Assembly (NCBI RefSeq): GCF_963675165.1
Contig: NC_087383.1
Location: 3,378,979 to 3,442,978, forward strand
Direction of reading: 5' to 3'
Source of the DNA: Halichondria panicea
Taxonomy: Eukaryota > Porifera > Demospongiae > Suberitida > Halichondriidae
Length of the DNA: 64,000 nucleotides
Shown: positions 11,538-26,600 of the stretch, piece by piece
How positions within the stretch are numbered: position 1 is the first letter of the stretch
Layout of the letters: every line of letters begins with the position of its first letter
Notes under the pieces: generated by a model
Told to the model about the DNA's origin: nothing
Databases searched by the model: none
What the model saw: only the letters and a program-made list of their open reading frames with translations
Made by a program: the position numbers and the translations under genes

Positions 11538-12066
11538 AGTATACAATTTATATTATACTATAATCTATAGCCATTATTAATTTTGTGCACATTATATATT
11601 AAATTTGTGCAACCTGTGTCAGTGCTCCCCATGTTATTAAACTGTTATCATGATGGGGGGGTTGTTATGCGCACGCGCAAGCAAGGCATGCAAGGAGGAA
11701 TGCATGCAAGGAGGAGTGCATGCAATTCGAGTGCGAATAGACTATACATGTATATACCCAAAGTCTCACAAACCTTTAGAACTCTAAATACGTACTGTAC
11801 ATGTTTATTCTTTCTTCCACATTATAATTTTGACCAATGATAATAATAATCAACGCCCTCGAAACTTGGAGACCTTTCTGCGGCTTGGAATCGAAGCGAC
11901 TTTGGGCTTTGAAATGTGCGGAGTCAAGTCTGAGTTCAAGTCAATTAAAAGTTGCATTTGTCAAACTGACAACACATGCAGTGGTACAGTACTAGGTAGA
12001 TAGCGTTTCTATAATCTACCTGACAGCTCATAATATCAAGGTAGCAATCCAGTCTACGCAGAAAGC
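11538..12066. other. Intergenic region between cadherin and IQGAP
   Basis: Only about 530 bases separate the cadherin stop codon from the IQGAP start codon on the same strand. An ATTAAA at 11598-11603 is a plausible variant polyadenylation signal about 60 bases after the cadherin stop. A short imperfect repeat built on GCATGCAAGGAGGA lies at about 11686-11725. The IQGAP promoter and 5' UTR must lie in the rest, but I see no TATA box or other clear core element. Confidence 0.5.
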
Positions 12067-15000
12067 ATGTCCTCTAAGGAGCTAGAGGGGGTCAGCCCTA
12101 TCCACCAAGTGGGTGCCATAGAGACTAGGCCTCAGCAACTGGTGGGCTCAGGCTCTCATGGACACGATAGCCCACACATTGGAAACATTGAGACATGTGA
12201 GTTGCAGTATAAGAGGCTGACTATAAAGAGGCTGACTATAAAAATAACTTAAAACCTAGCTCTTGTTACGTGAGCTGCTTGTTTATTTTTTGGCTCTAAA
12301 ACAAACAATCATCTCCACTGACATGATTTAGCCCTGAATTATATTCAATGACTGTGTATGTGTGTAGCTAGCTACATGTGGAACGCACTGCACTTATTTT
12401 CTAGGAGCGTAGACAAGATTGCCTGCCCCACCCTTCAGAAATGAAATTCCTCGTGTAGAATGGTATTTCGTAACAGTTGACTTTGTATGGTTCCCTCAGT
12501 AGTCTAATATTTGAAGGCTTCATGTTGTTTAGTGCATGAGCATCAGCTTCAATTTAGCTCATATTTCATTGGCTGACGGCAGCTTTATTTGATACACTTG
12601 CAGCATGTAAATAGACTGTGTCCATACAGTTACAAGTAGCTGTTATTCTAAAATTCTTGAGAGTACATGAAGTGACTGAGGCGACTGTTTTTGGCCCTGT
12701 CCTTCTAGAAGCTGTAACCTAACATAACCATGTGACCTGGTAGAAGATATTAGTTTATAAGTAACGCATTTACAGCTTAAATTGAATTCATAGTGTGATG
12801 TCAGTACAGAATGCAGGGTTATTAATGGTTGTTGATTGTTTGTCTAAAGGCTTAGTCTAAGCATTTTATTCCTAAGTATTCCCTTGTGTTTACGCTTTTA
12901 TGTCACGGCTCGATCATTCAATTTGTACTGGCTGAAGATTAGAAGCTGTTCCTCTTTATGTACTCGCTCATTGGCGTATTCTGTATGCAACATGGTGAAG
13001 TAATTGTAAGTGTTGATAGGGAGTTATGTGGTAGTTGCAGCATGTCACAGTACACTCTGTATTTACCCGTATCAGGTTTCAGTGCGTGTGCGTGTGTATG
13101 AGAGAGCTCATCTCAGTATTGGCTAGTGAATTCACTGTACATGTAGGTGCACTGTACTGTTAACACCACTGCTCCCCTTTTGATTGCATTTCAACCACCC
13201 ACTGTAAATGTTTAATTATGTTGCTTGTACTGTTAGGTAACTCGTTTGTATAGGCCATGTGCATGCATTTTATCTGTACACACATCAATGATCAACACAA
13301 AGCCATGATGTCGTTTGTCAGCTTTAGAGGTTTCATTTGCTATGTAAGCATGTCATCACACATCCTGTATTGAACTTCTAATTGATGAACCAGTTGCAGA
13401 GTTCAGTCTAGCAGTTTCTTAGCTACCCCTAGTGTTAATAAAAGAGCTTTTTCAAAGGCTGTACATGTATTTCACCCTCAGACCAAAGCTGTGTATAGAC
13501 TAACTATTTAGTGTTGTATTGATCAGGACAGTTTTTGTCTAGCTTACCGATACAAGTGGGTACGGCTACGGCTGATACTAACTCTAGCGATGGAGGGAGA
13601 GCTTGGCATCTCACTACCTGTGCAGAATGGTGTTGGTCAGTCTCAATAGATTTACTGTTAGCTTACTCTAGCTATCACACTGTTAGCTGTGCGTATCATT
13701 TCTAAGGAGGTGGTTAAGGCTGTCTAATACAGTTTTATCGAGTGAGCTTGTAGTTACAGTTGCGGTTAGTGTCATGGTAACAATGTACATAGCATTTGAG
13801 GGACCCCCTGTACGGTATTGATACCAAAGACAATAAGAACAATAGTGTACATCCAGTGTAAAGCCCAACACCCTTGTACGTACGTTGCGGTAGTGCTAGT
13901 TTGGGCTACCAATAAGTTGCTACATTGTGTAGGAGTAGAGAAGTGTATTGGCAGGCAGCTTTGTGTGCTAATAAAGACCTGACCTGCTAGAATATACAAA
14001 CTCTATATATAGTATCTTCTATTGTCTCAACCGTACTTGACTATGATGTGTTTTTAAAATTTGTTTTTTGGTTGCAGCCAAAGGCAAGATGGATGGTAGC
14101 TCCATGGACGAGAAGAGGAAAGAGCACATTGCCTATGAGTACCTCTGTCATCTGGAAGAGGCCAAGAAGTGAGTTTGTCAATTAACACCTAGCTCAATTT
14201 TAAATAGTGTGCCAGCTGCCCACAGCAGAGTGTCACACAGGGAAAGGGGGATATCCTCCATCTAGCTCCAACCCCCCCCCCCCCCTAAAATTTGCATTCA
14301 GGTACTAGTTGTGGTATGAATGAGTGAGTATCCATAGCCGGCAATTTTACATACTAACAGGGTATTTAAATAACAGTTGACCTTTTTTTAGCACAATTTT
14401 CTAGTATATCCCCCCTCTACTTTAAAATCCTGTATGACACCCTGTACAGTATACTGTACCAGAGACACTGTGTCTGTACAAGACAGGATGTTAGTTATTT
14501 ATTGTGCTAGTGGGCTTTCATATATACACAGTACGGTTGCTTGATGTCTTCCTGTTGTCTCCCACATCAAGGCGCTACATGTATTTTGTTACCACACTCC
14601 CCAAGCCTTTCCTGCACATGTATTAGGAACTGTACACTACCTAAGGATGCCTATGAATAGTGTGTGCCTTTCCCTTTCAGATCTTCCCATTATGGGGCTT
14701 CCAAAACCACTCGAGTTTGTTGATCTGATTAGCTCTTCCTTTAAACATACACATTCACTAAGTTGGTTTTCTCATGATGATGCTCTCCAGCTTTGTACAC
14801 ACTTTGACTGTCGGGTAGAGATTCTCTAAATAAAGGCTCCTCTTATCTAGACTCTCTTCTGTAGTGGCCATTTAGTGTGTTGTTCCACCGATTGATAGCT
14901 CTATGTGAAAACAAAGACCGTTGATGGCCTACAAGAGTGGACAATGAGAGTGTGTCTTGTCACTCTGTTGATGCCATGTTCTTCAATGGCTGCCACTTGT

Positions 15001-17690
15001 AGTGCCCATTTTATAGGCAAAGGCTTCAGATGTACAACATTTAATTTAGATTTAGAGTCGGCAAAGGCTTCAGATGTACAACATGTAATTTAGATTTAGT
15101 TCTGACTCTAACGTGTTGCCTAGAAGCTAATTTTGTACACAAATTGCCACATACGTGTACGACTCTTTTACTGTTGCTTTATTATAGTGGTTGTGTGTGT
15201 TCATGCATGAGTACCGGGCCTGTACTTATTTACAACATGTACATGTGTGTCTTGGCCGTTCAATTCCCTATGCCCTTTGGTTGTGTACTCTAGGTGTGTG
15301 CGTGTGGGTGGGTGCGTACTCTGGGTGTGTATTGTTCTATATTTAACCTTGATTGCTAACCAACAATATTTGCAAACAAACAAACGTACCTCATAACTTC
15401 CCAATGTGTTTGTTCATTTACCTTATAAGGAATCAACTCCCTGAGGTAGTGCTTCGTACGAAGTTTTAGTAAGGGTGAAATATTGTGTTTTATAGACCTC
15501 CCTGATGTTTTGCATGTGTTTGTTCTTCTCTGTACTGTGCATAGTCGATAAACTGCATCGTTTAGAGTTGCCACTGGTGATTCTGAAACTTGTCAAGCGC
15601 TGAAATATAATTATGTGGTGGTATTCATTGGCCAAGGCTGCCGGGTGCATGCATGTGTTGCCATGTATGTTGTTGTCTGGTTGGTGCTGATGACATTCAC
15701 TGAATTCCAATGCTCTATTTGTTGACATGATTACACTTCCACTGGATTTTATTGGGTTTTTAACAAGCTCTCTTGGGGCCAATCTCAGAATGTTGGTGTT
15801 CTAACTATATCAACCATGGAATCCATTTTGCATTCTTGATACACCTTTTATATGTACCTGTTGAAACTAAGCTCCCTGTGTTATTCCATTTCTGTTCCGG
15901 GCATTCTATTATGTGTACATCCATGTACATGTATGTACCTAACGGCTACGTGTACTTTAAATCTGTACGCACTCTTCTCATTCATGTAACTATTGGTTTA
16001 TGTTTAAAATTCAGCGTTTATCCTCCCCCCTCTTTACAGATGGATAGAGGCGTGTGTTGAGGACGAGTTGCCCCCGACAACAGAGTTAGAGCAGGCTCTA
16101 AGGAACGGAGTAATCCTCTGTCGACTGGGCCACTACTACGCCCCCACAGTGATCCCTATCAGGAGGATCTACGACTTTGACGAAGCGAAGTATAAGGTAG
16201 AGTATAGATATAACTACATACATTGAATATGTATGTATTGAGTGTTTGTTGAGGCCGGGCCTCTTTGGGTTCAGTAAAAAATAATGCACTCTCAGACTTA
16301 TATACAAATTTGAACACACACTAAGTGCATTGTTGAGCTCAAGCTTTTGGCTTGAAGAATAATTTTAGGCACTCATATTGAGTTTGTATTGAGAGACTTT
16401 TCAGTCTTACTTTTATTGTCTTACATGTCATAGGCTTCAGTATAATGGTGTGTACTGTTTCTTGATTTTGACTAGTTGTGTTACCAATTTACTGTTCACA
16501 GGCCAAGGGTCTTCATTTCAAGCACACGGATAACTTCAACTTTTGGTTGAACAGTCTGGCAAACATTGGACTGCCCAAGGTAGGGCCCTACACAGTGTCC
16601 AGTGTAATATACGGATCACCCTATAATTAGTGTGCCTCAATTGTAGGCAACTGTACTGTGTTAATTTTAGTAGTTACAGCTTTTGTAAATATGTTTCAAG
16701 ACTTTTAATTGATTATCCACATGGGTATTATTAACCGTCCATTGTGGGCCCAAGACTGGCTGCTTGCTCTCTTGTAATCAAAATCGTAAACTCTGCAGAT
16801 CTTTTACCCCATCACTACTGACCTGTACGATCGTAAGAACATGCCGAGAGTCATCTACTGTATCCATGCCCTCAGGTAAGAGTGTGTGTGCTGTGGTGCC
16901 TTATAATCAGTTAGAGCTGTTGATTTTGCTATTGTGATTATTATAATAAAAGGAGGCAAATTGTTTTATCACGTCAGTTTAGACCTTCAATGTAAACGCT
17001 TATTCACAGCTGTTGATTCCATAGTGAAACTTGCCATACCGAGTAAACACAACATACTTTTAAATTAATGACAGCAGGCTGTATCAGTAACAACCTATGA
17101 GCACAAACAAAATAACTATTACACTGGAATAGTTCACTACCTGTTGTTTACCAAGCTTCATTAGCAGTTAGTGACTTACTGTACGTACAGTACATGTACC
17201 TGCATTCAATGTTACGTGTACATACGCCATCTTATTTCTCATCCAGTCTGTACCTGCACAAGCTCGGGAAGGCACCTCAGATTGAAGACCTACTGGGGAC
17301 CGCCACTTTCACAGGTACACCAACGCATTCTGAACCACATTCTCTCTGTTCTCTCAATACTGCACAATCTTTATGTGCTGTGTTTAATGTATTTGTGTTT
17401 GATCGGCTGTCACGTTTGTTTAGTAATTGTCAAGATTAACTGTTATTGTTTATTGTGCATTATCTCGAAAATCCCACTTGAGTGTACTTTCACAGTAAAA
17501 CCCACTCACCTGACATTGATTGCGTTGTACGTATGAGTATTACTGTCTACCCCCCACACGCACTCACCTCCCACACCCACACCCACACACACCCACAGAG
17601 GAGGAGATTAGTACGATGAGAATGGAGTTGGACAAGTACGGCATTAGGATGCCCCACTTCGGCAAGATCGGAGGAATTCTAGCCAATGAG
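12067..17690 (+). CDS. IQGAP: IQGAP exons 1-7: N-terminus and calponin-homology domain
   Basis: Exons: 12067-12196, 14078-14168, 16040-16196, 16502-16579, 16799-16875, 17247-17314, 17599-17690. Exon 1 encodes a non-conserved 43-residue leader. Exons 2-6 carry the CH actin-binding fold, with [44 protein letters not shown] and [14 protein letters not shown] recognisable. Exon 7 contributes EKYGI-like and KIGGILANE segments that follow the CH domain in IQGAPs. Donors are gtgagt, gtgagt, gtagag, gtaggg, gtaaga, gtacac and gttagg. Confidence 0.93.
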
Positions 17691-20600
17691 GTTAGGAGTT
17701 AGTATCTATATGTACAGTACTTATGCAGTCGCTATAGTGGTTCTTTGTGAATCAATGTACACATAAATTGTATCTACAGATGAATTGTGTGAGACATATT
17801 TGCAATAGTAAAACGAATTAGGTAAAGATCAAGAAGTTTAATAGTGAAAAATCATTACATGTATGCTCAACAATGCACTAGTAACTACCTCTACCCCTAC
17901 CCACCACCCCATCCTACGTGTAGATGACGGTGGACGAAGCAGCTGTCCATGCAGCTATCCTGGCAATCAACGAGGCCTTGGACAAAGACGACCCTGTGGA
18001 GACGCTGACTGCCCTACAGAACGCCAACGCCTGTCTAGTCAAAGTGGAGGAGAGCAGTGCTCCTCGCTACCACGACCTCCTCCTGGGGGCCAAGAAGGAC
18101 AAGGAAAATAGAGCCACTCAGGTAGACTGGTGTTTAAGTAGCTGTAGTGCTCAATTGTGTACTTACTGAGAGAAGATTATGAAGCAGTAGGTTTTAATGA
18201 TAGTTCAGTACTTAGGGAAGCCGTGGTAGTTCAATGGCATAGTCCTTTTGAAGAGGGTAGGCACATAATTAAATGAACAGTTAATACTGCCTCAAATTGC
18301 ACATAGGCGTTTAATTTCAATCAGTTTATGTTTATTTTGGTGTTACTGATGTTGCCATACTTTTGATTCAAATTATAGTGTATACTCTTATAAGCTTGTT
18401 GTGTTTACCACCTGACTGTCACATGGCTAGAATGGAGATGTGGAGGAGTCAGAACGAGACGTATATGAGGTGATCCTCACCCAGTCAGAGATACAGGACA
18501 AGCTAAACGAGGTCAACGTCGCTGTTGCCAAGGAGATCGCAGAGGCTAAGTGTGAGTGGAAAACGTGTTGTATATGATCCTGCCGTGTATAGTCCAGGTT
18601 TTTGAAGCTATAAGCTATACATGTACATATGTACAGTCATGCGTAACAATACAGACTACATTAACTACATTATAGCGGGTTATTTTTGTAGGGTAAAAAA
18701 TTTGTTATTTTCGTGGTCATGCAGCTGACCTCCACACATTTTTAACGTAGGCGTGCTTACCGGAACGTATGAATGCAGTGCAGGCAACGAGGCTAAACGG
18801 AATTTATACTCACGAAAATCACTGTTTCAAATAAACGATTTTTTTACCCCACAAAAATTACTCGCTATACGGGATACTGTGTGCGTAGCATGTGATATAT
18901 AGGCACATACACAGTATATCTGTATTTAGAGCTACTGTACACAGTCATGTACAATGTATATGTAGTTGATTCAGAAGTTGTTCCCCCTCTTTCTCGTACA
19001 GTGCGAGAAGCCACGAGTGCCGTTAACAGAGCAATAGAGTCGACCAGCAAGACTGAGCTACTGCGGTCACTACAGAGTGAAGAGGCACGATTCAGTGACG
19101 TGAGACCGGAGAACATGCAGTGGTACATGGAGATACTCTCGAAGGCCATCAACGACAAGGCAGAACACGAGGTAGGTAGGAGGAGGGGTTATTTTCAGGA
19201 TTATCTATAGTAAATCGAAACAAAGTCAACAGTGTCGACCTGCCACTCTTGGTAGAGATGGTGTTACAAATAAGTTTGTAATTGACCGACTAACAGCTAG
19301 ACTATAACTCTTTGCCACTCTTTCTTCCCTAGGAGTCTGAGGGTGGTGAGCTGAGTCACAACGAGATCCAGGAGCTCATCAACATAGCCAACGAGGTGGC
19401 AGACCACACCAGAAGAGGTAAGGTTTACTGTACCTAAGGATTTCTTAGTTATTAGACAATGAGTGGGCCCAAACTTGCACTGGTTTTAGTTTGAAGATTT
19501 AACGTCTATCTGATGTCTCGTGCATTATGTATACATACATATGTACATGTAGTACCATGCCTGGAGTGTATACACATGTAGTCAACGCTGTTTGATTACA
19601 CCACCGCCCCACACTCACACCCACCCACACACACACTCACGCTCACACCCACACTCACGCTCATACCCACACGCACACACCCACACTCACACACACTCAC
19701 ACTCACACCCACTCACACACACTAACGCTCACACCCACACTCACGCTCATACCCACACGCACACACCCACACTCACACTCATACCCACACCCACACACAC
19801 ACAGTGGATGCTGCAGTCCGCTCTGTCAACCAGACCCTTGAAGGTGGTGATGCCGACCAAACACTGGCTGCCCTACAGAACGAGGACCTTGATGTACCGG
19901 ACTTGTACCCTGAGAACAAAGAGTACTACCACGGGGGTCTGCTGGCCATGAAGGGGGGAAAAGGTGGGGGGTCTCTTAAGGAGGAGGAGATCAAGGCGGG
20001 CGTTAAGGAGATGAACGAGAAGGCAGAGTATGACAGATCAGGTAAGCTTTTGTTGATTTTTTGTAAACAATTTACTTAATACTGTATAGCTGGTTATTTT
20101 TGAAGCAACTAAATTTCCGCGGATTGACCTCGAACCTCAAAAATGTATGAATCATGCATGGTTTGCTTATGGTATAAGATCTATCTACTTCAGGGGTGCA
20201 GTCATTTAAACCATCCATCCTCGAAAATATAATCAGTGAAATATTTAGGGTGAGCAATCCGCGAAAATTGAAAGTAACCCGCTGTATGGTAAGCTTTTTT
20301 CACTGGAGAAGCAAAGCTACATACCTATAGACAGTGATGCAATCTGAGAAAAGACCTGGCTTCAATTTGAACTACATGTATGGGTAAATTCATGACCTTG
20401 AGTGCAAAGTGATGAATTTAGTTTCATAAGCTTACAAGTATCTTTATAGCCCTTCCACTATCTCTCTGTGAGTGTGTGGAGCTCTAAATCCAACTGTTTC
20501 CTCCTCAATGCTTCGTCTAAAAATGCAAACTTATATTTATGAATTAGGGAATCTTTGGATGGCGTGTTCTCAAAAATGCAATTTCACAGCAGCCAACGTA

Positions 20601-23600
20601 ATAACTTTGTGATAGAATGAGGTACATGTATGCAGACTAAGCATATAAGCATTGTGTAGGAATTGTTATGCTCTATCAGTAGGTGTATAGATCTCAACTT
20701 TTTAGTTCAAGTCAAGTGGTCCCTTTTCTCAGATTGCATCACCGGCTGAGTAGTATAGTTATGTAAAATTACGTCTGCATTCATGCAGCAGTGTACTTTG
20801 TCCCCTAAGAAGCAACTCTACCTCTAGTTTAGACTCTCTAGCTAGTTACAGTGCTCCAACCAAAGAGACTGGAACTTTTATACAGCTCTACCCGTATATA
20901 TTTAAGATAAACTGGTTGATAGGGATGTATTATTATAGTATATAAGACAGATACCTTGAGTTATAGCCAGCACAGTACAACAGAAGCAAAGAACAGAGCA
21001 AAGTTAATATGTTTTGTGTGTAAAAACGCCATCTTGTTTTGACGTTTCAATGGCTTTGACATGCCCTCCATGATGTTTGATGACAGAATCAATTGTGCAG
21101 TTGCAAAGGTGGCATCACATGAGCTTTGGATGTAGCAAATAACAACAGGATGATTTATGATGTCACAAATCAGGGAAATTCATTGCTTACGTCACCAAAA
21201 AGTAGCAAAACAAGAAATTTGTGCAAGAAGGGCTGCTCTAGCAACGAAGAGACTCTTGCAGTTTCTCTAAAGGTAGGTAGATGAAAACTACACTATTATA
21301 GTACATGCTCATCAAAAATCAGACCTTAACTAGCATAAACTCAAAAGTTCTATGCCTAACATATTTACTACCACAAAACAACTAGGTATAGTATTTCTCA
21401 GTACTTACTAGTGTCTAAGACTTCCGCTGAGGCTTAAAAGTTGAGCAACATATTGTAGTTTATGCACAAAAAATTCAGATCTTAACTCAAAGAAATAGGC
21501 TAGTTCTATGCCTAACATATTTTCGTCAGTGCTTTTCTTCAGGAAGCCATCTTGTAGTGATGATGTAATATGATGTAACAGGAGATGGTCCAAGAGAAGC
21601 GCCAATACTTATCTTTCAATACCTGTACTCATTTTGAACAAAACACTTATAATAATTATGAACTAAAATGTGAAAAATAAAAAGTTCCAGTCTCTTTGGT
21701 TGGAGCACTGTAGATATAATGTAACTACAGGGTTTTCAGAATCTTTGCAACGTCAACAAAAAGTGTTGAAGTCTTGTATGAAAACCACAGATACATGTAA
21801 GACAATGTGTAATTTCACGCTTTGGTTCAGTGCTGGGTGGCAGTTTGGGGGCAATTGCTTTCACAGAAAGAGGAATAGTTTGGGGCAATTGAAAGCAATT
21901 GCCTAAGATGACTCAAGGAAATGTTGACAGAAAGAGGAACCTGACTATGTGTACATGTACAAACGCCATATAAGAAACGCTGTTGTTGAAGGCAATCTAA
22001 AGCTCTATTCTGAAAAGGCTCACAACAAACTCGAAGACAAGATGAAGACAATCCTGTTGCTGATCATAGCAGCTGCCTTGAGCACTACAACTTTTTCACG
22101 GCCAATAGCGTCACTACAGCTAAATGTAGTTGAAAAGGCTTGCAATGTGGTGGGTTACAAAGGAAGGATATGCCAACATCTACTCAGCTTTGTGGCACTC
22201 ACTCAGTCAGAAGCTCCTACTGCTAGAGAAATAGTTGCTATACTGTTGAAAAACAAAGACACAAAAACAGTTTTGAAAAGTGCGTGGCAGAAAAGTCATT
22301 TTCAGAAGGACATCTATCAAGAGAGAGGAGGGTGGATATTTGCCGACCCGAACAATCCCAACAAGCTACAAGTTGTACTCGCCCCGAAATCTGCTTCAAA
22401 ACCCTTTAAATTAAATGGGATTACTAATCCTGCCATCAACCTGGAGAATGTTAGACCAGCTGAGAACGGATGGGTACTTGTAGCAAACTTTCACACGCAT
22501 CCTCTTCCTGACAAGACACCCTGGTGCTTACCCTGAAGACAATGATATGAGCAACTTCAACCCTGACCAACGTGGCAGTGTTAAGAGTATTGCAGACAAC
22601 CCTTTCCCAACAATTCCATAGATGTACATACAGATCGAGAGCTCTGATATAATATTTCCTTGAACAGTAACACTTTTCGAACAGTACAGAGAACAAAAGA
22701 GTATATACACTGCAATCAATGTACATTGCAATGCATGCATGTAATTTAGAGCGAGCATAGCTTACTTAGATGTACATGTATTGTATAGCCTTCATGATTC
22801 TTGAATTTAGAATGTTTATGCTGTTGTCATAATTATCGCTCTCGTATACTGACAACAATATTATTGTTATGACATAAGTATTTCTCAAACAAATGTGATA
22901 ATGGTGGTGATTCAGTCGTTTAATGTGTTGTGCGTACAACAGATTGCAAGCCCTGGACGGAACTGCTTTATGCCCTATGTAATTATGTGTTTCCTCTGCA
23001 GTCGATCATGTGATTGACACCATCAATCAGGTGTCCAGTGGTGCTGAGTCAGCAAATCCAGCCGATCTCCTGGCCAATCTCAAGAGCAGTCTGGTTGACG
23101 TGGGAACTGTCGAGGACTCATCAGCAGTCAGATATCAGGTGACTGTAACTAATGTATAGTTAAAGAACATGGTAAACTTAAATAGTGTACTTTAATTGGT
23201 ATTTTGAGTGTTGATAGCTATATTATTTATTGCTAAACGTCGAAGGTTTTCTTATTCGTCAGCGTTGTACTTTCAATATTGATCGATGTACACTCACACA
23301 CCCTCCCCCCTCAGAATGCCCTTGAGGAGGCTCGACTGAGGAAAGGTGGTGCTCTCACAGAGGCAGAGATACGTGATGTCGTGGCTCAGGTCAACGAGGA
23401 AGTCAGACAAGAGACACTCTGTGAGTTAGAGGCTATAGTGTGTGCGTAAGCTGCATGTACATCCGCTTTAACTGGAATTGTATTGTGTTCCCCATGTGCA
23501 TAGTTTTCAATTGCTGGAAGCTTGAAATGCACCGAGCTGTACTATGTGTGAGAAATGTGTTGACCTGTACAGCATACACCTACTGTAGATACAATATAGT

Positions 23601-26600
23601 GCATGGTGACCTCTGCAGTGACAATGTTTTCGTTTTTAGCTGCTGAGGCCATTGTCACCATCAACAGTACACTGACAGCAGATGACCCTCAGGCTCTTAT
23701 AGAGGCGCTACAAAGCGACTATGCCCATCTGGAGGGTATCCAAGAGCCCCAGGCCCCTCACTACCTGACGCTACTCAAGGCTGCTCTTGCGGCTAAGTTG
23801 GAGAGTGACCCAGAGGCAGCGTTGAGTAGGGAAGAGATACAAGGCGTGATAGAGAAGGCCAACGCTCAGACTGTGGAGGCACTGGAGTGTGAGTGAATAG
23901 ACTTAACAGTTGCATTGTGGGAGAATGTGTGTAAAGCAGAGGGTTGTATTTTGTCAATATTAGCCCGAAAATTATTTTGTAGTTTCAATACATGTACATC
24001 ATCCTCGTAAAGGATTGCTCTGTAAACAATCTACAGTAGCGGTCAAAATAAAGTACCCGTTCCGTTTACGTAGTACGTTCGAAGCGTTTCTGTTTTGACA
24101 TCGTATCAAAAGCGTTGAATTTACCGTACCGTTGCTAATTACCGTTGCACGTTACAAGTACGTTTTGCAGAAAAGTTTTAGAAAACGAACAAAGAGACAA
24201 TCCTAGTCATCTCGAGTATTGTAGCTAGTCTAGCTACTTAGCTATGCTATGGCTATGTCTAGCTGTAAGTCTAGCTCTAGATCTGCAACAAAGACATAAA
24301 ACGCACCATTCACAAGTTCTTTAACCTTCTCATCAAAAAGGATGTCTGCAGTCTCTATAGAGTCCTATCTCTGTTCTACAAGGCTAGCTAGCTAGCTATA
24401 ATATCTAACAGCTAACTGCTGCAAAAGTTCTAGCTAGCTAGCTGCGTGCAGAGCTGCATGGGTCTGGCCGAAGGAAAAATTTAACAACGGTTGATTAGAA
24501 AAAAAACACAACGGTACATAGCGTATCTTGAGCGTATTTTTAGCGTTTATTTTGCAACGTACCAGCGTACTACGGACGTACTACGTAAACGGAACGGGTA
24601 CTTTTTTTGACCGCTACTGTAATTTATAAAACACATTTTTAGTGGAAGGCCTATATGGTATTCTGGTATATACACATGTATATTAGTATATTAGAGATTA
24701 GTACTCCTTGAGATTGGTGAAGTACGAGTTAAGGTCCATTTTGAATCTATAATGACCTAAACAATGAAAGGTGACACGTTTACGTAGCCATTTAACAATG
24801 GATTACCTCCCCCCTACACACATACTCACAGACGCCAAGGCGGTGAGCTCCATCAACCGTGCTGTGGAGAGCAACGACCCAGCTGCCACATTGGAGGCCA
24901 TCAAAGCCCCCACTACCAACATCCGCTCCATAACTGACAGCTGCACTGACACGTACTTAGAGAAACTGAGTGCAGCACGACAGGAGAAAGTGGACAAAGG
25001 TGAGTGTGTGTGGTGTGTTGTGTGGTGTGTGAGGAATGTGGATGGGTGAGGAGTGGTGTGTGGGTGGGTGAATTAACAGAGAATACTGTCGAGGGGAATT
25101 CTATGACACTTAAATAGCTCAGTTGAAAGATTTGTATGATACGTGTTTTAGCTACTTGTACCTTTACCCAAGTTTATTCGAAAGAATATATTGACAGAGG
25201 TGTTCACAGTTTTTCTTCTATACACAGGAGTGTCTGACAATGATGGATGGTCAGCCCACCACCTTCGTGGGGGGTACACCTACTACCATAACAGCCAGAC
25301 AGGGGAGGGGCAGTGGGCAGAGCCTCAAGGATTCACTGGAGAATCTTGTGAACTCAGCAAAGATGAAATACAGGTGAAATTACTTTTCCCTTGCTGTACG
25401 TGTGTGTGTAAATGTGTTGACGTTTAAAATATAACTTTGTCATCAGACATACATGTACATGTATAGCTGGAAGTGCTTAACCTTTTTTCCATCGTTTGCT
25501 GAAAGATTTAGACCAACCTTTGCATACTCTCCCCCTCACAGGCTGTGGTTACCAAGGTGACGGCAGACTATGACAGGTGGACTCTGATGCAAGCCAACGA
25601 GCCACTCATCATCCAGATACAAGCCAGAGTGAGGGGGGCTAGAGAGAGACGACCGTACAAGGAGAGACTCGAGTTCCTCTCCTCACGTCAAGAGGACACT
25701 GTCAAGCTACAGGCTGCCTGGAAAGGATTTAAACAGAGGAAGGCTTACACGGAGAGACTCGATTACCTCTCAAAGCAAACAGCTGTTGCCGTGAAGGTGA
25801 GCTCTTGTTTCGGATAGTGAGCATGCATTTAATTGACAGTTTAATTGCTCATGCACCTATATAATGTACGTATTTCTGATTTGCTAAAACCCTTCAGCAG
25901 TAATTGGTTTGACTAATGTACATGTACATGTAGGGCCTAATGTTAATTTTTTTTGTTTGTGTTTGTATCATTAGTTTTCATGTATGTGCAAGTTGATGTG
26001 TTGTAAGTTGATATGTTGTAAGTTGATGTGTGTTTTCTGCTGTGCAGATCCAGTCTATAGCCAGGATGTGGAAAACTAGAGCAGCTTACAAAGACAGATT
26101 AAAGTACTTCAAAGATCACGTAAGAGTTGTAAATTACAAACTGTGCCACCAACACCACCTACTATTTAATTAATGCCTTAATCTGTATAAAGAGCCTGAG
26201 TTATCACTTCGTCCCCTTCCTGTTTATGTTTCACATGAGTTGTTATTGTTGTACAGTAAATGTCTCTCTTCAATGATTCCAGTCACTTCACCCCTCCCCC
26301 CTGCAGGAAACAGAGGTGGTGAAAATCCAGGCGTTCATGAGAGCCAAGAAAGCAAAGAAGGAGTACACCCAGCTGGTCCAGGTCACCCAACCCCCAGCCT
26401 CCACCGTGAGGAAGTTCCTGGCACTGCTTGAACAGAGTGACATTGACTTCAGCGAGGAAATAGGTGAGGCAATGGTTTCTTCTGAGCCTGTTGCTTTAAG
26501 CCTGTTGCTTTTCTTCTGTATAATGGGTCCTCTAGCTTCTTTTGAGAGTCTATAACTTGAATTTGGAGTATATCCTGTATACGTACTTATAGGTGTGTGG

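Noticed and set aside
15423..15782. 119-codon minus-strand frame in IQGAP intron 2
   Set aside because: No conserved residues, splice signals or family resemblance; length is within chance for an AT-rich intron.
17171..17536. 121-codon plus-strand frame overlapping IQGAP exon 6
   Set aside because: It runs in another frame than the CH-domain exon and extends into both introns.
18218..18260. tRNA-like gccgtggtagttcaatggc
   Set aside because: It looks like an A box, but no B box, anticodon stem or matching 3' acceptor stem follows.
19592..19951. His/Thr/Pro-rich open frame
   Set aside because: It is a translation of the CA-rich intronic tract in the wrong frame relative to exon 12.
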